Shown here one piece after another: positions 36,437 through 48,900 of a stretch of DNA of 64,000 bases. This stretch comes from Anarhynchus alexandrinus. Lineage: Eukaryota > Chordata > Aves > Charadriiformes > Charadriidae. The notes below the pieces were generated by a model. That model saw nothing but the letters and a program-made list of their open reading frames with translations, made no database searches and was not told the DNA's origin. A program made the translations under genes and the position numbers. The stretch is taken from NCBI GenBank assembly GCA_008711295.1, contig VUYV01000146.1, positions 1,821,086 to 1,885,085 on the forward strand, written 5' to 3'. Within the stretch, counting starts at the first letter, position 1; each line of letters starts with the position of its first letter.

Positions 36437-39400
36437 TGTACTGGTTTGAGGTAAAACAGGACCAGTTTTGTTTAGTAACTTTACTTTTTAGCTAGGCATC
36501 TTCTACCTACTGAAATTAACAGCATTGTTGTGTGAGTGATCAGCAAGACTTGTTCCCCCTTTAACAGCCCTGTATGGCCAGTGCAAAAGCCTGACAGAGA
36601 CTGGAGATTAACAATAGACTATGGTGGCCTGAATGAAGTCACACCACCACTGAGTGCTGCTGTGCCAGACATGCTAGAACTTCAATACGCACTGAAGTCG
36701 AAGTCAGCCAAATGGTATGCTACAATTGACATTGCTAATGCATTTTCTCTGTTCCTTAGCAGCAGAGTGTGGCTGCAGTTTGCTTTCACCTGGAGAGGCT
36801 TCCAGTACACCTGGAAGCGACTGCCCCAGGGGTGGAAACATACAGCACTACTATTTGCCATGGACTGATACAGACTGCACTGGAGAAGGGTGGAGCTACA
36901 GAACAACTACAATACATTGATGACATCATTGTGTGGGGTAACACAGCAGAAGCAGTTTTCAAGAAAGGTAAGAAAATAATCATGATTCTTCTGAAAGCAG
37001 GTTTTGCTATAAAAAGAGGTAAGGTCAAGGGACCTGCACGAGAGATACAGGTTTTGGGAATTAAATAGTAAGATGGGTGTCACCAGATCCCAATGGATGT
37101 GATTAACAAAATAACATCTATGATCCCACCTACTAACAAAAAGGAAAGACAAGCCTTTTTAGGTGGTGTGGGTTTCTGGAGAATGCATATTCCAGGTTAT
37201 AGTCAGATTGTGAAACCTCTCTATGAAGTGACTCGAAAGAAAAATGAGTTTATGTGGGGCCCTGAGCAACGACAAGCCTTTGAGCAAATCAAACGAGATT
37301 GTGCATGCAGTATCCCTTGGACCAGTCTGAACAGGACGGGACATTAAAAATGTGCTCTACACCACAGCCAGGGATGATGGCCCTACCTGGAGCCTTTGGC
37401 AGAAAGCACCAGGGAGACTCAAAGTCGACCCCTAAGATTCTGGAGTCGAGGATACGAAGGCTCTGAGGCCAAGTATACTCCAACAGAGAAAGAAATCCTG
37501 GCAACATACGAAGGAGTTTGAGCTGCTTCAGAGGCAAGTGGTACTGAAGCACAGCCCCTCCTGGCGCCCCGATTTCCAGTACTGGGCTGGTTCAAGGGTA
37601 AAGTTCCTTCTACTCATCATGCCACTGATACTACCTGGAGGAAGTGGGTTGCCTTAATCACACAGCGAGCTCCAATAGGAAACCCAAATTGTCCATGAAT
37701 CGTAGAAGTGATCACAAACTAGCCTGAAGGCAAAGACTTTGGAATGTCACCAGAGGAGGTGGTGACATGCTGAGGAAGTGCCACCACAGTATGCTCTGTT
37801 TACTGATGGATCTTGTCGTATTGTAGGAAAGCATGGAAGGTGGAAAGCTGCTGTGTGGAGTCCTTCATGACAAGTTGCAGAAGCTGCTGAAGGACAAGGT
37901 GAATCAAGTCAATCTGTCGAGGTAAAAACCATCCAGCTGGCTTTAGACATTGCTGAATGAGAAAAGTGGCCAATACTCTCTCTCTATACTGACTCATGGA
38001 TGGCGGCAAATGCTCTGTGGGGATGGTTAAAGCAGTGGAAGCAGAGCAACTGGCAGCACACAGGTAAACCCATCTGGGCTACTGAATTGTGGCAAGACAT
38101 TGCTGACCAGCTAGGGAAACTAGTCGTAAAGGTACATCATGTAGATGCCCACGTACCCACAAGTCTGGCCACCGAGAACATCGAAACAATCAGCAAGTGG
38201 ATCAGGCTGCTAAGATTTTCCAGACAGACTCAGACTGGGAACATAAAGGTGAACTATTCTTAGTTTGGTGGGCCCATGACACTTCAGGTCATCAAGGAAG
38301 CGATGCAACATATAAATGGGCTTGTGACCGAGGGGTCGATTTAATCATGGATGCTACTGCACAGGTTATCCACAACTGTGAAACATGCGCCGAAATCAAG
38401 CAAGTTAAACAGTTAAAACCTTTGTGGTATGGGGGACAACGGCTGAAATATAAGTATGGGGAGGCTTGGCAAATTTACTATATCACAATCCCTCAAACCC
38501 ACCAGGGTAAGCGCTGTGTGCTCACAATGGTGGAAGCAAGCACCAGGTGGTTGGAAACCTATGCCGTACCCCATGCCACTTCCTGGAATACCATCCTGGG
38601 CCTTGAAAAGCAAGTCTTGTGGTGACATGGCACTCCAGAAAGAATTGAGTCAGACAATGGGACTCATTTTAAAAACAATCTTATAAGTAATTGGGCCAAA
38701 GAACATAACATTGAATGAATATCCTCTACCGTGCACCAGCTTCTGGGAAAACTGAGCGAGACAACGGACTGTTAAAAACCACCCTGAAAGCAATGGGGGG
38801 GTGGAACATTTAAAAATTGGGACAAGCATTTAGTGCAAGCTACCTGGTTATTTAACACCAGGGGTCCATCAATTGAGCTGGTCCTGCTCAATCAGACCTT
38901 TTACATACTGTAGAAGGAGATAAAGTCCCTGTGGTGCATGAAAGGAATTTGTTGGGGAAAACTGGGTTTTTCCTGCTTCAGGCAACAGCAAACCCAGTCG
39001 AGGGACTGCTTTTGCTCAACGACCTGGATGTACTTGGTGGATGATGTTGAAGAATGGAGAAGTTCAATGTGTACCTCAAGGGAATTTGACCCTTGGTGAG
39101 AATACTCAATTCTGAGATGTATGATATTGATTGCTAGGTAATACTAACAGTGTTCAGTAACTGTTTTTCAGGATAACACAGTGGTGATCAAACCTGAGCT
39201 AGCTTCATCAAGTGGCATCCAGCAAACTCTTTGAGATGGACGTGCTACCTGTGTGCACAAACCACAATGAATTTCATACCATCCTTCCTGCCCTGAGATG
39301 AGATCCTGCAATCACGAACTAAATGGACTTAATGAACTCCTGTGTATAAAGATAATTCATAAATGAGTTAACTGCATGTATCTATATATATCTGTGTGTG

Positions 39401-39815
39401 TATAAATTCGATAGATAAAAAGTAATAGTGATCTGAGCAAGATGCAAATGGTATGGAATAAGGGGTGGAATGTCCTGGTTTGAGGTAAAACAGGACCAGT
39501 TTTGTTTAGTAACTTTACTTTTTAGCTAGGCCTCTTCTACCTACTGAAATTAACAGCATATTATGCAGACGTTTGCTCTCAGAGTGATAAGACCTATGTT
39601 ATAGCTGATGCCAAGGAATGGGATGCAGAGAGGCTCTTGCTTATACTTATAACAACCAAGGCCAGATAACTTTGTTATTCGCCCCATTGGAGGGTCGGAA
39701 GCAGAAAAGCATAGAGGGGTCCCACCTGCGAGAGAAATAGGAACAGTCACCAGAAAAAACCCAAGATCAAAGGAAACTTGTATCCTTTAACCCCATCAGG
39801 CTGATTGTGATGGCT
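36437..39815 (+). mobile_element. Internally deleted ERVL provirus: truncated 5' LTR, pol remnant, 3' LTR
   Basis: The first about 90 bp of an LTR (from 36437) reappear at 39471 with two differences. Between them lies only pol, in + orientation and broken by frameshifts and stops. Visible in order are RT (about 36541-37066, with the YIDD catalytic box at about 36913), the connection region (37093-37347), RNase H (TDGS motif at about 37800), and integrase with an HHCC zinc finger (about 38270-38400) and the ESDNG catalytic box (about 38646). The 5' LTR stops at about 36526 and runs straight into RT, so gag, protease and the primer-binding site are gone. No env is seen before the polypurine tract (aaggggtgga) that precedes the 3' LTR, as is usual in ERVL. 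The copy is a dead fossil. The right end of the 3' LTR is uncertain because CR1 sequence follows. Confidence 0.88.
39471..39815 (+). repeat. 3' LTR of the ERVL remnant
   Basis: The LTR starts TGTCCTGGTTTGAGG directly after a polypurine tract. The first about 90 bp match 36437-36526 (mismatches include tgtcc/tgtac and ggcct/ggcat). I could not find a matching CA end; the boundary with the CR1 5' region is placed at about 39815 by the change of sequence type. Confidence 0.6.
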
Positions 39816-39829
39816 TAACAGAAAGCTGT

Positions 39830-42800
39830 GAATGGAGGCAAGTCCGTGCTAGGGGCAGCAAGCGAAGCCCCTCCTTGCCCACCTTGCCTACCCAGGTGCT
39901 TCTGTACTATAGGTATGAGGCTCTGGATGTGGTAGGTCAGCCTAGGATGATGTGGATAATGGTTCAACCACACCACTACGCCAGAGGAGCTGCCAGGACC
40001 AGAAAGGCCTACCCCTGTATAATGACCACCTCCATGAGGAAGGAAAGATGAGCTATAGCTGTAGGCAGCTCCTTTCTGAGGGAGACAGAGGGTCCAATAT
40101 GCCAGGCAGACCCTCCTCTAGGGGAAGTATGTTGCCTCCCTGGAGCCCAGGTTAGAAACATCACTAGGAAACTTCCTAGCCTGGTATGGCCCTTGAACTA
40201 TTACCCACTGCTGCTCTTCTATGTGGGTCACGGTGAAGTCGCTGCACGTAGTCTAAGGGCAATTAAAAGAGACTTCAGGGCCTTGGGACAGTTAGTAAGG
40301 GAATCTGGGGCACAGGTTATTTTTTCTTCTCTCCTTCCAGTTGTGGGCAGTGACACTGGAAGAAACAGATGTGCTCAGTCTGTTAATGCATGGCTCTGTG
40401 GCTGGTGTCACCACCATAATTTTGGGTTTTTTTGAGAATGGGATGGCCTACACGGCACCAGGCCTGCTGGCGTCAGATGGGGTTCATTTTTCTCAAAGAG
40501 GGAAGAGGATCTTTGCTCATGACCCAGAGGGCCTCACTGACAGAGCTTTAAACTAGGCATCAGGGGGAGGAGGATGTTATCCGGCTTTATCAGGCTTGCC
40601 CGTGACAATCCAAGGGAAAACAAACCAAGGTTAGAGGGATGGGGTGTTAGCGAGGGCCCTCAGCCTGTTGCTCTGAGATGTGCTGGGTACACTGCAGCAC
40701 ACTCAAAGTCTTATGCAGATGAGCCAGAGGATCCTGTGGTAATAGGAGCCAATAGGGAAACACAGGTAAAACAACTCAAAGGAATGTCACCTAGAGAGCA
40801 GCACAAAGGAACTGCAGCCACTCTGGCAAGTAATTCAGCTTTTTTTTATAGCATGGGGAACAAACAATAGGAGTTAGAGACATGCACATGCCTCCAGGGC
40901 TATAAACTCATTAGCATCACCAGAGAAGTGGTGGGATGACTCCTATGACTGGAGTGTTGGAATGGAAGGAAGCAATACTCTTCAGGAAGGACAGGCAGAG
41001 AAAACTAGGAGAGGGGTGACAAGCTGGCATGCATGGAACTCTGCCTGGGGATGGATGAGGAGCCGACCAAGAGCTTATGGGTCAAGATTAAAAGGGGGGC
41101 AGGGACAGGTGATGTTACAGTGGGGGTCTACTAAAGGCCACCTGACCAGGAAGACCAAGCAGATGAGGCCCTCTATAGACAGACTGGAGCAGCCTCACGT
41201 TCACAAGCCCTGGTCCTCATGGGGAACTTCAACCACCCCAGTATCAGTTGGAAAGACAACACAGCAGGGTATAAGCAATCCAGGAGGTTCCTGGAATGCG
41301 TCGATGATAACTTCCCTCTCCAAGTGATAGAGCAGCTAACGAGGAGAGGAGCCATACTGGACCTTGTTCTCACCAGCAAGGAGGGGCTGGTGGGGAATGT
41401 CACGCTCAAGGGTAGTCTTGGCTACAGTGATCATGAAATAGTAGAGTTCAAGACCCTTAGGGCACTGAAAAGGGTGCGCAGCAACCTCGCCACCGTGGAC
41501 TTCAGGAAAGCAGACTCTTCAGCAGGAAAGCATCCCTCTTCAGGGCTCTACTTGGTAGGGTACAACGGGATAAAGCCCTGGAGGGAAGAGGGGCCCAAGA
41601 AAGCTGGTTAGTATTCAAGGATCACTTCCTCCAAGCTCAGGAGCGATGCATCCCAACAATGAAGAAGTCAGGCAATAATGCCAGGAGGCCTGCATAGATG
41701 AACAAGGAGCTCTTGGACAAACTCAAAAGCAAAAAGGAGGCCTACAGAGGGTGGAAGCAAGGACAGGTAGCCTGGGAGGAATACAGAGAAATTGTGCGAG
41801 CACCCAGGGATCAGGTTAGGAAAGCTGAAGCCCAGATCGAATTAAATCTGGCCAGGGACATCAAGGGCAACAAGAAAAACTATAAGTATGTCAATGATAA
41901 AAGGAAGACTAGGGAAGATGTAGGCCCTCTCCAGAAGGAAACAGGAGACCTAGTCACACAGGATATGGAGAAGACTGAGATACTCAAGGATTTTTTTTTT
42001 TTTTTTTAAATTATACAATCATAGAATAGTTTAGGTTGGAAGGGACCTTGAAGATCATCTAAGTTTTTGCCTCAGTCTTCACTGGGAAGAGCTATAGCCA
42101 CACCACTCAAGTCGCAGAAGGCAAAGGTAGGGACTGGGAGAATGAAGGAGGAGAAGATCAAGTACGAGACCATCTAAGGAACCTGAGGGTGCACAAGTCC
42201 ATGGGAGCTGATAAGATGCATCCACGGGTCCTGAGGGAACTGGCAGATGAAGTTGCTAAGCCACTATCCATCATATTTGAGAAGTCGTGGCAGTCTGGTG
42301 AAGCTCCCGCTGACTGGAAAAGGGAAACATAACCCCCATTTTTAAAAAGGGAAAAAAAGAAGGCCAGTCAGTCTCACCTTTGTGCCCTGGAAGATCATGA
42401 AGCAGATCCTCCTGGAAACTCTGCTAAGGCACACGGAAAATAACAATGTGATTGGTGATAGCCAACATGGCTTCATTAAGGGCAAATCCTGCCTGACAAA
42501 TTTAGTGTCCTTCTATGACAACGTTACAGCATTGGTGGATAAGGGGAGAGCAACAGATGTCATCTACCTGGATTTACGCAAAACGTTTGACACTGTTCTG
42601 CACAACATCATGGTCTCTAAATTGGGGAGACATGGATTTGACTAATGGACCACTCAGTGGACAAGGAATTGGCTGGACTGTCACACTCAAAGAGTTGCGG
42701 TCAACAGCTCCATGTCCAAGGGGCGAGCAGTGACAAGTGGTGCTCCTCAGGGGCTGGTACTGTGACCAGTGCTGTTTAACGGCTTTGTTGGTGATGTGGA

Positions 42801-43730
42801 CAGTGGGATTGAGTGCACCCTCAGCAAGTTTGCTGACGACACCAAGCTGTGTGGAGCAGTCGACACGCTGGAGGGAAGGGATGCCTTCCAGAAGGACCTG
42901 GACAGGCTGGAGAGGTGAGCCCAAGCAAACCTTGTGAAGTTCAACAAGGACAAGTGCAAGGTCCTGCATGAGGGCTGGGGCAGTCCCAAGCACAAATACA
43001 GGCTGCGTGGAGAATGGATTGAGGACAGCCCTCCTGAGGAGAAGGACTTGGGGGTGTTGGTTGATGAGAAGCTCAACAGGACCTGGCAATGTGCTCTCGC
43101 AGCCCAGAAGGCCAACTGCATCCGGGGCTGCATCAAAAGAAGTGTGGCCACTAGGTCGAGGGAGGTGATTCTGCCCCTCTACTCCGCTCTCGTGAGACCC
43201 CCACCCCACCTGGAGTCCTGCATCCAGCTTTGGAGTCCTCAGCACAAGAAGGACATGGACCTGTTGGAGACAGTCCAGAGGAGGGCAACCAAGATGATCA
43301 GAGGGCTGGAGCACCTCTCCTATGAGGACAGGCTGAGAGAGTTGGGGTTGTTCAGCTTGGAGAAGAGAAGACTCCAGGGAGACCTTATAGCAGCCTTCCA
43401 GTATCAAAAGGGGGCCTACAGGAAAGCTGGAGAGGGACTTTTTACAAGGGCGAGTAGTGATAGGAGGAGGGGGAATGGCTTCACTCTGGAAGAGGGTAGA
43501 TTTAGATTAGATATCAGGAAGAAATTTTTCACTATGAGGGTGGTGAGGCACTGGAACAAATTGCCCAGGGAAGTTGTGAATGCCCCATCCCTGGAGGTGT
43601 TCAAGACCAGGCTGGATGGGGCTTTGAGCAACCTGGTCTAGTGGAAGGTGTCCCTGCCCATGGCAGGGAGGTTGGAACTAGATGATCTTTAAGGTCCCTT
43701 CCAACCTCAACCGTTCTATGATTCTATGAT
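39830..43730 (+). mobile_element. Nearly full-length CR1 LINE (copy 1)
   Basis: The 5' region starts near aggcaagtccgtgctagggg. The ORF1 esterase-like C-terminal domain is at 40193-40556 in two frames (YYPLLLFYVGHGE, SGAQVIFSSLLPV, LLASDGVHFSQRGK). In ORF2 the endonuclease C-terminal half is at 41219-41480, with GNFN where the family has GDFN and an intact SDH box. RT runs from 42382 to about 43640, with CSKAF-like LRKTFDTV and FADDTK. In-frame stops lie at 42643 (TAA), 42763 (TGA) and 42916 (TGA), so it cannot make ORF2 protein. The 3' end has the attctatgattctatgat tail at about 43720. A 46-bp fragment of another CR1 tail is nested at about 42017-42064. Confidence 0.92.
42000..42064 (-). 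mobile_element. Nested CR1 3'-tail fragment in copy 1
   Basis: A run of 17 T (41991-42007), then aaattata, then an inverted CR1 3' end (aatcatagaatagtttaggttgg...gatcatctaa) interrupts the CR1 sequence that would read tttttgcctcagtcttcactgg. The same insertion is present in copy 2 at 60925-60989. Confidence 0.8.
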
Positions 43731-44272
43731 CCTGGGCCACATTAGTCCAAGTATTGCCAGCATGTTGAATGAGGTGATTCTTGGCTTCTACCCAGCACTG
43801 GTGAGGACACAGCTACAGTACTGTATCCAGTTCTGGGCTCCCCCATACAGGAGAGACGTGGACACACTGAGAGAGTCCAGTGAACAGCCATGAAGATGAT
43901 TAAGGGACTGAAGCATCTCTCCATTGAGGAAAGGCTGAGAGAGCTGGGACTGTTCAATCTGGGAAAGAGAAAGCTGAGGGGGATCTCAGCAATGTGTATA
44001 AATACCTGAAGGGATGGTGCAAAGAGGACAGAGCTACACGGGAGGTTTCCCTAACATCAGGAAACACTTTTTTACTGTGAGCGTGACTGAGCACTGTCAC
44101 AGGTTGCCCACAGAGGTGGTGGAGTCTCCCTCCTTGGAGGCAGTCAAAGGCCATCTGGACATGGTCCTGGGCAACTGGCTCTAGGTGGCCTTGTTTGAGT
44201 GGGTGGAGGGGAGGCGTGGCTCAGATGACCTCCAGAGGTCCCTTCCAACCTCACCATTCCATAACACAAAAT
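43731..44272 (+). mobile_element. CR1 3' fragment, different subfamily
   Basis: This directly follows the tail of copy 1. The order runs from gtgaggacacagctacagtactg and cagttctgggctccc, through gagaaaggctgagagagctggg-like sequence, to ggcgtggctcagatgacctccagaggtcccttccaacc at the 3' end. It differs throughout from copy 1 and is an older, separate insertion. Confidence 0.85.
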
Positions 44273-44914
44273 AATCCTGATCCTTCAAAAGGCCCAACAC
44301 AGACTTTTCTCCGTGTCTGCAAATGCTTCCAGATATGGTTTGAGTAGGTGTAATTTCAGATAGCAACAGCCTTTTCAGGGTTTTTTTTAACTTACTTAAC
44401 AAATTGGTTCTGCTCATACAGAGGTGACACAAAGGTACATAACATGCTTGGCAAGGGGACAAAAATGCTTTAAAACAGACCATCCTATGATTTAATAGCT
44501 ACAGTTTGGAATTTCAGATCATATTTTCTAACATGTCTTTTAACCCTACAATAGATTTCTGTCTCCATATGTCTTGTAATAATCAGCTGCTAGAAAAAGC
44601 TAAGTATTTTAAACTTTAAATTAAGATTAAATTCAATTAAGATTACCTTACATTGTATCTGAGAGACACACTGATTTTTCTTAATTTATGGCACTGTGAT
44701 GGAGTAATCCTATGAAACTGTACAGGCTCGATTGAATAGAAAGCAGCTATGAACAGAACTGAATAGAAAAGTAGTTGAATAGAAAGCAGCTACGCAGAAG
44801 ACGACCAGGCGATCTTCGTTGTTGCCCTTGTGGCAAAAGTACAACTGCATGCTGAACTGTAATAGCAAGACAGTAGCCACAAGGTCAAAAAAAGCAATTA
44901 CTCACCCCTATTCA

Positions 44915-45422
44915 CTATTTGTGAGGCCATATCTGGAGTGCTGTGTCCAGTTTTGGGTCCCAAAGTACAAAAAAATGGACTGAATCCAGCAAAGGGTTAC
45001 CAAAACAGTCAAGGACTGGAGTACACAACATGAGAACAGGCTGAGGAAATTGGCTTGCTCAGTCTCAATAACAGAAGGTAAAATGGGCCCTCACTGCTGT
45101 CTTCAACTGCCTACAGAAGGGATTACAGAGATGCAGCCAGACTCTTCTCAGAGATGCAAAGTGGTAGGACAAGAGGCAACAGACAAGTTGCAGCCAGGAA
45201 AATGCTGACCAGATATAAGGAAAAAATAGCTGCACAGGGAGAGGGATCAGTCCCTAGAGCAGGCGTATGGAAGCACTGTGAAATCTGCAACCTTAAAGGT
45301 TGTAAAAACTTGACTGGACACAACTGTGGGTCACTTGATCTAACTGAATCTGCTCTGAGCAGGAGGTTGGACCCAATGACCTCCTGAGGTTCCTTTCAAC
45401 CTGAATCACACTCTGATTCTGT
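44915..45422 (+). mobile_element. Older CR1 3' fragment
   Basis: Recognisable CR1 pieces: gtgaggccatatctggagtgctgtgtccagttttgggt-type sequence at the start, ggctgaggaaattggcttgctcag in the middle, and aggaggttggacccaatgacctcctgaggttcctttcaacc at the 3' end. It is degenerate, with no readable frame. Confidence 0.8.
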
Positions 45423-45433
45423 AATGCACAAAT

Positions 45434-45975
45434 TAGAATATAATAGAATGTTTCAGTTGGAAAGGACCTACAATGATTGTCTAGTCCAACTCCTTGACCA
45501 CTTCAGGGCTGACCAAAAGCTAAAGCATATTATTAAGGGCATTGTCCAAATGCCTCTTAAACACTGACAAGCATGACGCATCGACCACCTCTCTAGGAAG
45601 CTTGTTCCAGTGCTTGACCACACTCTCAGTAAAGAAATGTTTCCTAATGTCAAGTCTGAACCTCCCCTGACAGATGCAGCTATGAGCCATTCCCATGCAT
45701 CCTGGCACTGGATCCCAGGCAGAAGAGATCAGCACCTTCCTCTCCAATTCCCCTCCTCAGCAAGCTGTAGAGAGCAAGTTGCCCCTCAGCCTCCCTCTCT
45801 CCAAATCAGTCAACCCCAAAGTCCTTAGCCAGTCTTCACAGGACATGCCTTCCAGCCCCTTCACCACCTTTGGAGCCCTCCTCTGGACACATTCAAGTAC
45901 CTTAACATCCTTCTTAAATGATGGTGCCCAGAACTGGACACAATACTCAAGGTGAGGCCACACCAGTGCTAAATA
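45434..45975 (-). mobile_element. CR1 3' fragment, minus strand
   Basis: The reverse-complement CR1 tail starts at 45434, tail to tail with the plus-strand fragment that ends at 45422. The ORF2 end is readable on the minus strand: [20 protein letters not shown], then [30 protein letters not shown]. It is very similar to the 3' part of the 32.6-34.3 kb element, so the two belong to one subfamily. Confidence 0.92.
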
Positions 45976-48900
45976 CTGCCTTATAAAACAGTTTTATTTG
46001 ACAATACTGCCTTCGATCAACTGCAGAGCAGTTTAGACAATGCCAGATGATATCAAATCACCAAGAACTGACTTCATACTGGAGCCATTAATTGCAAATT
46101 TTTCACATTTCAATGTAAGACCAAACATGTTTTAATTTAGAGTATCTTTTGAAAATTAGCAAAGATCTATACCAGCTTCAATACTTAATGAAAATATGTT
46201 AGATTGTAGATTTTATTTGTAATTTTATAACTAAATGATCAAAGTGTGTGTATAGATGTATAACGAATTCACTTCAACACTATCCCTTTCACAAGAGACA
46301 AAAGGTAATATCTATACATTTAAGAAAATCTGACAAGTGTGTACACAAGCCACAGGCAGATAGTTTAAGAAAACCACATGTGGTTTGAAGAAACAAAAGG
46401 AAAACTTACTAGGATGCATGTTTAATCAATTAACCAATCAATACAACTTAACAGATACTATAATTAGGAAAATAATACACACAACAAATAAATGTCCCTG
46501 CAAACAGACAACTTGGAAATCGTTGCTGTGTACAAGCATGTCACACACAGAGGAGCATAGAGAGGACCAGAAAAAGCAGATGCTCTGGAAGTGAGCTTCT
46601 CACCATAGCTTCAACCTGTGTGAAAAGTTAGCATGACATAAAAGAGGGTCTACCAGTTCAACCCACAGACTGATAAAATTCAGGGTTCTCTTGAGAAATT
46701 TACAGTGACAACTCCCACAAGGCTGTTTTTCCAGTGCCCCTTTCAGAGACCTCAGCATAGTCCTGAAGGCTGAAATAAGACTCTGAGGAGAATTATGCTA
46801 GCATTGCAGAAATTCCGGATGCTGCTGCCTATACAGCAGTTTAAAAAGGTAACTACCCGTTACTGTGAAACATGTAACAATTCATCAAGAAGAAAAAAAA
46901 AGTCCATAAGTTAACTTCTAACAGCAGAGCCTTAAGGGACTGCCCCACATACTAAAAAAATGGTACCATGCTACCCAAATCAAATATGATTTCCTTCTCT
47001 GGCACCATTTATCTTCTACAAAGTTTAAGATTTTTGCAGAAGGCATTTAATGATCAAGCTTTCAAGACAGCTTTATGCTTATACTAAAGCAAATCTATTT
47101 TAAGAATTTAGAATCAGCTTTACAATCACTGTTGCAAATTTAAAGGAAAAATAACATCTTCAAAGATAGCAAGACAAAACCTGAGCTAAACATTGTTGTG
47201 GTGGAAAAAGGACAAGCAAATACATACCCAGCTGAAAAAAAAGAATGGATTTTTGATGCAAGTCCTAACAGAGTATCTTGTTACGCTCAAATTTTCAGAT
47301 TCACAGCTCTTTAGGAACACTGTTTCAAAGGGATTAATGAGAACAAAAGCCAACTGAGCTGTGTCTGTGATATCTTCAGTGCCTAATCTTTCTAAAATGT
47401 AGTAGGAAGTGCTACTGCAACCAAAAAAATCTCTTTTTTCTTGAAAAAATACCCCACATTCAGCAATGATTCACAAGCAAACTATTCTTTTTTCCCCCGA
47501 TCTAGAATGGGTAGTAGACTAGGAGTCCAAACTCCTTATAACCCATTAGTCTAACAAGCAAATTTAAAGGTCTAAACTCTACCCCAAATCCAAGTAGGCA
47601 ATTAAACCTGTCCATGTAGGACACAGCAGCTTCACAGGTCTGGCCACTTTAGCTTCTTAGCCCTTTTACACTGTGCCAAGCGTCAGCAGCAAGCCTGTTG
47701 CAAAATTCAACCTGGTATCTCCAAACCCATACAGAGATGTCATAATGATGCTACACTCAGGCCCACAACCTGAAAGTTGCAGGTTTGACAAAAATTTGTG
47801 GAACAAGTACATGACATAAACTAAATTAAAAATTACTGTGCTGCTAAATGTAACTAAAATTCCATTCCAAACTTTTGCTAAAAAATTAATTTAACTAAAT
47901 GTAGTTTAGTTTAAAAAAAACGAATTTAGTTAAAACTCGTTATATCTAAAACTCCATTTTGAACTTTAGTTTAGATAAAAACTCTGTTTAAGTTTACTGT
48001 TAACTACTGTAAAATTAACTCCAAGTCAGATACCAAAATTTTCCTGTGCAATGGAAACTACAACAGGTTTTGTAGTGTATTGTTAGTACATGCAAATAAG
48101 GCACATGAGGATTTGAACAAGCTTTGTTCTCCTGTCACTTTACACCTTATTTCAGATGGACTGGGTCTGCTCTCCCACAGAATATCAGAGTGAATAGGAA
48201 CATCTTGAACAGTTTAATGCTTTGAAAAATTATTATTTAATGAAGTATGCAGAAAGGATTTTTTCCCCTCTCCTTTGTCTGCAGATATACTGTAGCATGA
48301 TTTATGATACTGTAATTTGGACTATCTTCAAAGATTTATTTTCGATAAAGGAAAGATCTCTGAAGATGTTCCAAACACTTGTAATCAGATATTTAGCCAC
48401 CTTATTTTTATTCATTTTGCATGTTGGGCTTTTTTTGAGGGAGGGAGGGAAGATGGCTTTGTTTAATGATCAATTCTCTACTGAGCTGATAAAGTATATA
48501 AATTCCACACAAAATGTAAGACTGTGTGAACCATACACTTGTGTTGTCCTCACCACATTAGGTGACCTAAGGATGTTTTAAGATTATATTTTCAAACACA
48601 GTAACTCATGCATCAATAAGAATTAGAATTAGCTGAAAGCAACAATATAATTTCAACCTTATGGAAAATACAGACCACCACCCCCCCCCTTTCCTCATTC
48701 TTACCGATTTAGATAGACATCCATCTTTTGGTCACGGCAATGGAAACAGGCTGCCCCCAAATGTTGAATGCATGTGTTCATGGGCTTTGCCTTAGTTTGA
48801 TCACATAATTCTTCAACTGCTTCTAAAATTTTTCTAAAGTCGCAAACTGTAACATTTTAAGAGTGAAAAGGTGGGGAGCGGGGATGAGACATGGGTGAGT

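Noticed and set aside
42574..43407. 277-codon minus-strand open frame (also at 61499-62332)
   Set aside because: It is the antisense of the CR1 reverse-transcriptase region. Its openness follows from CR1 codon content on the plus strand.
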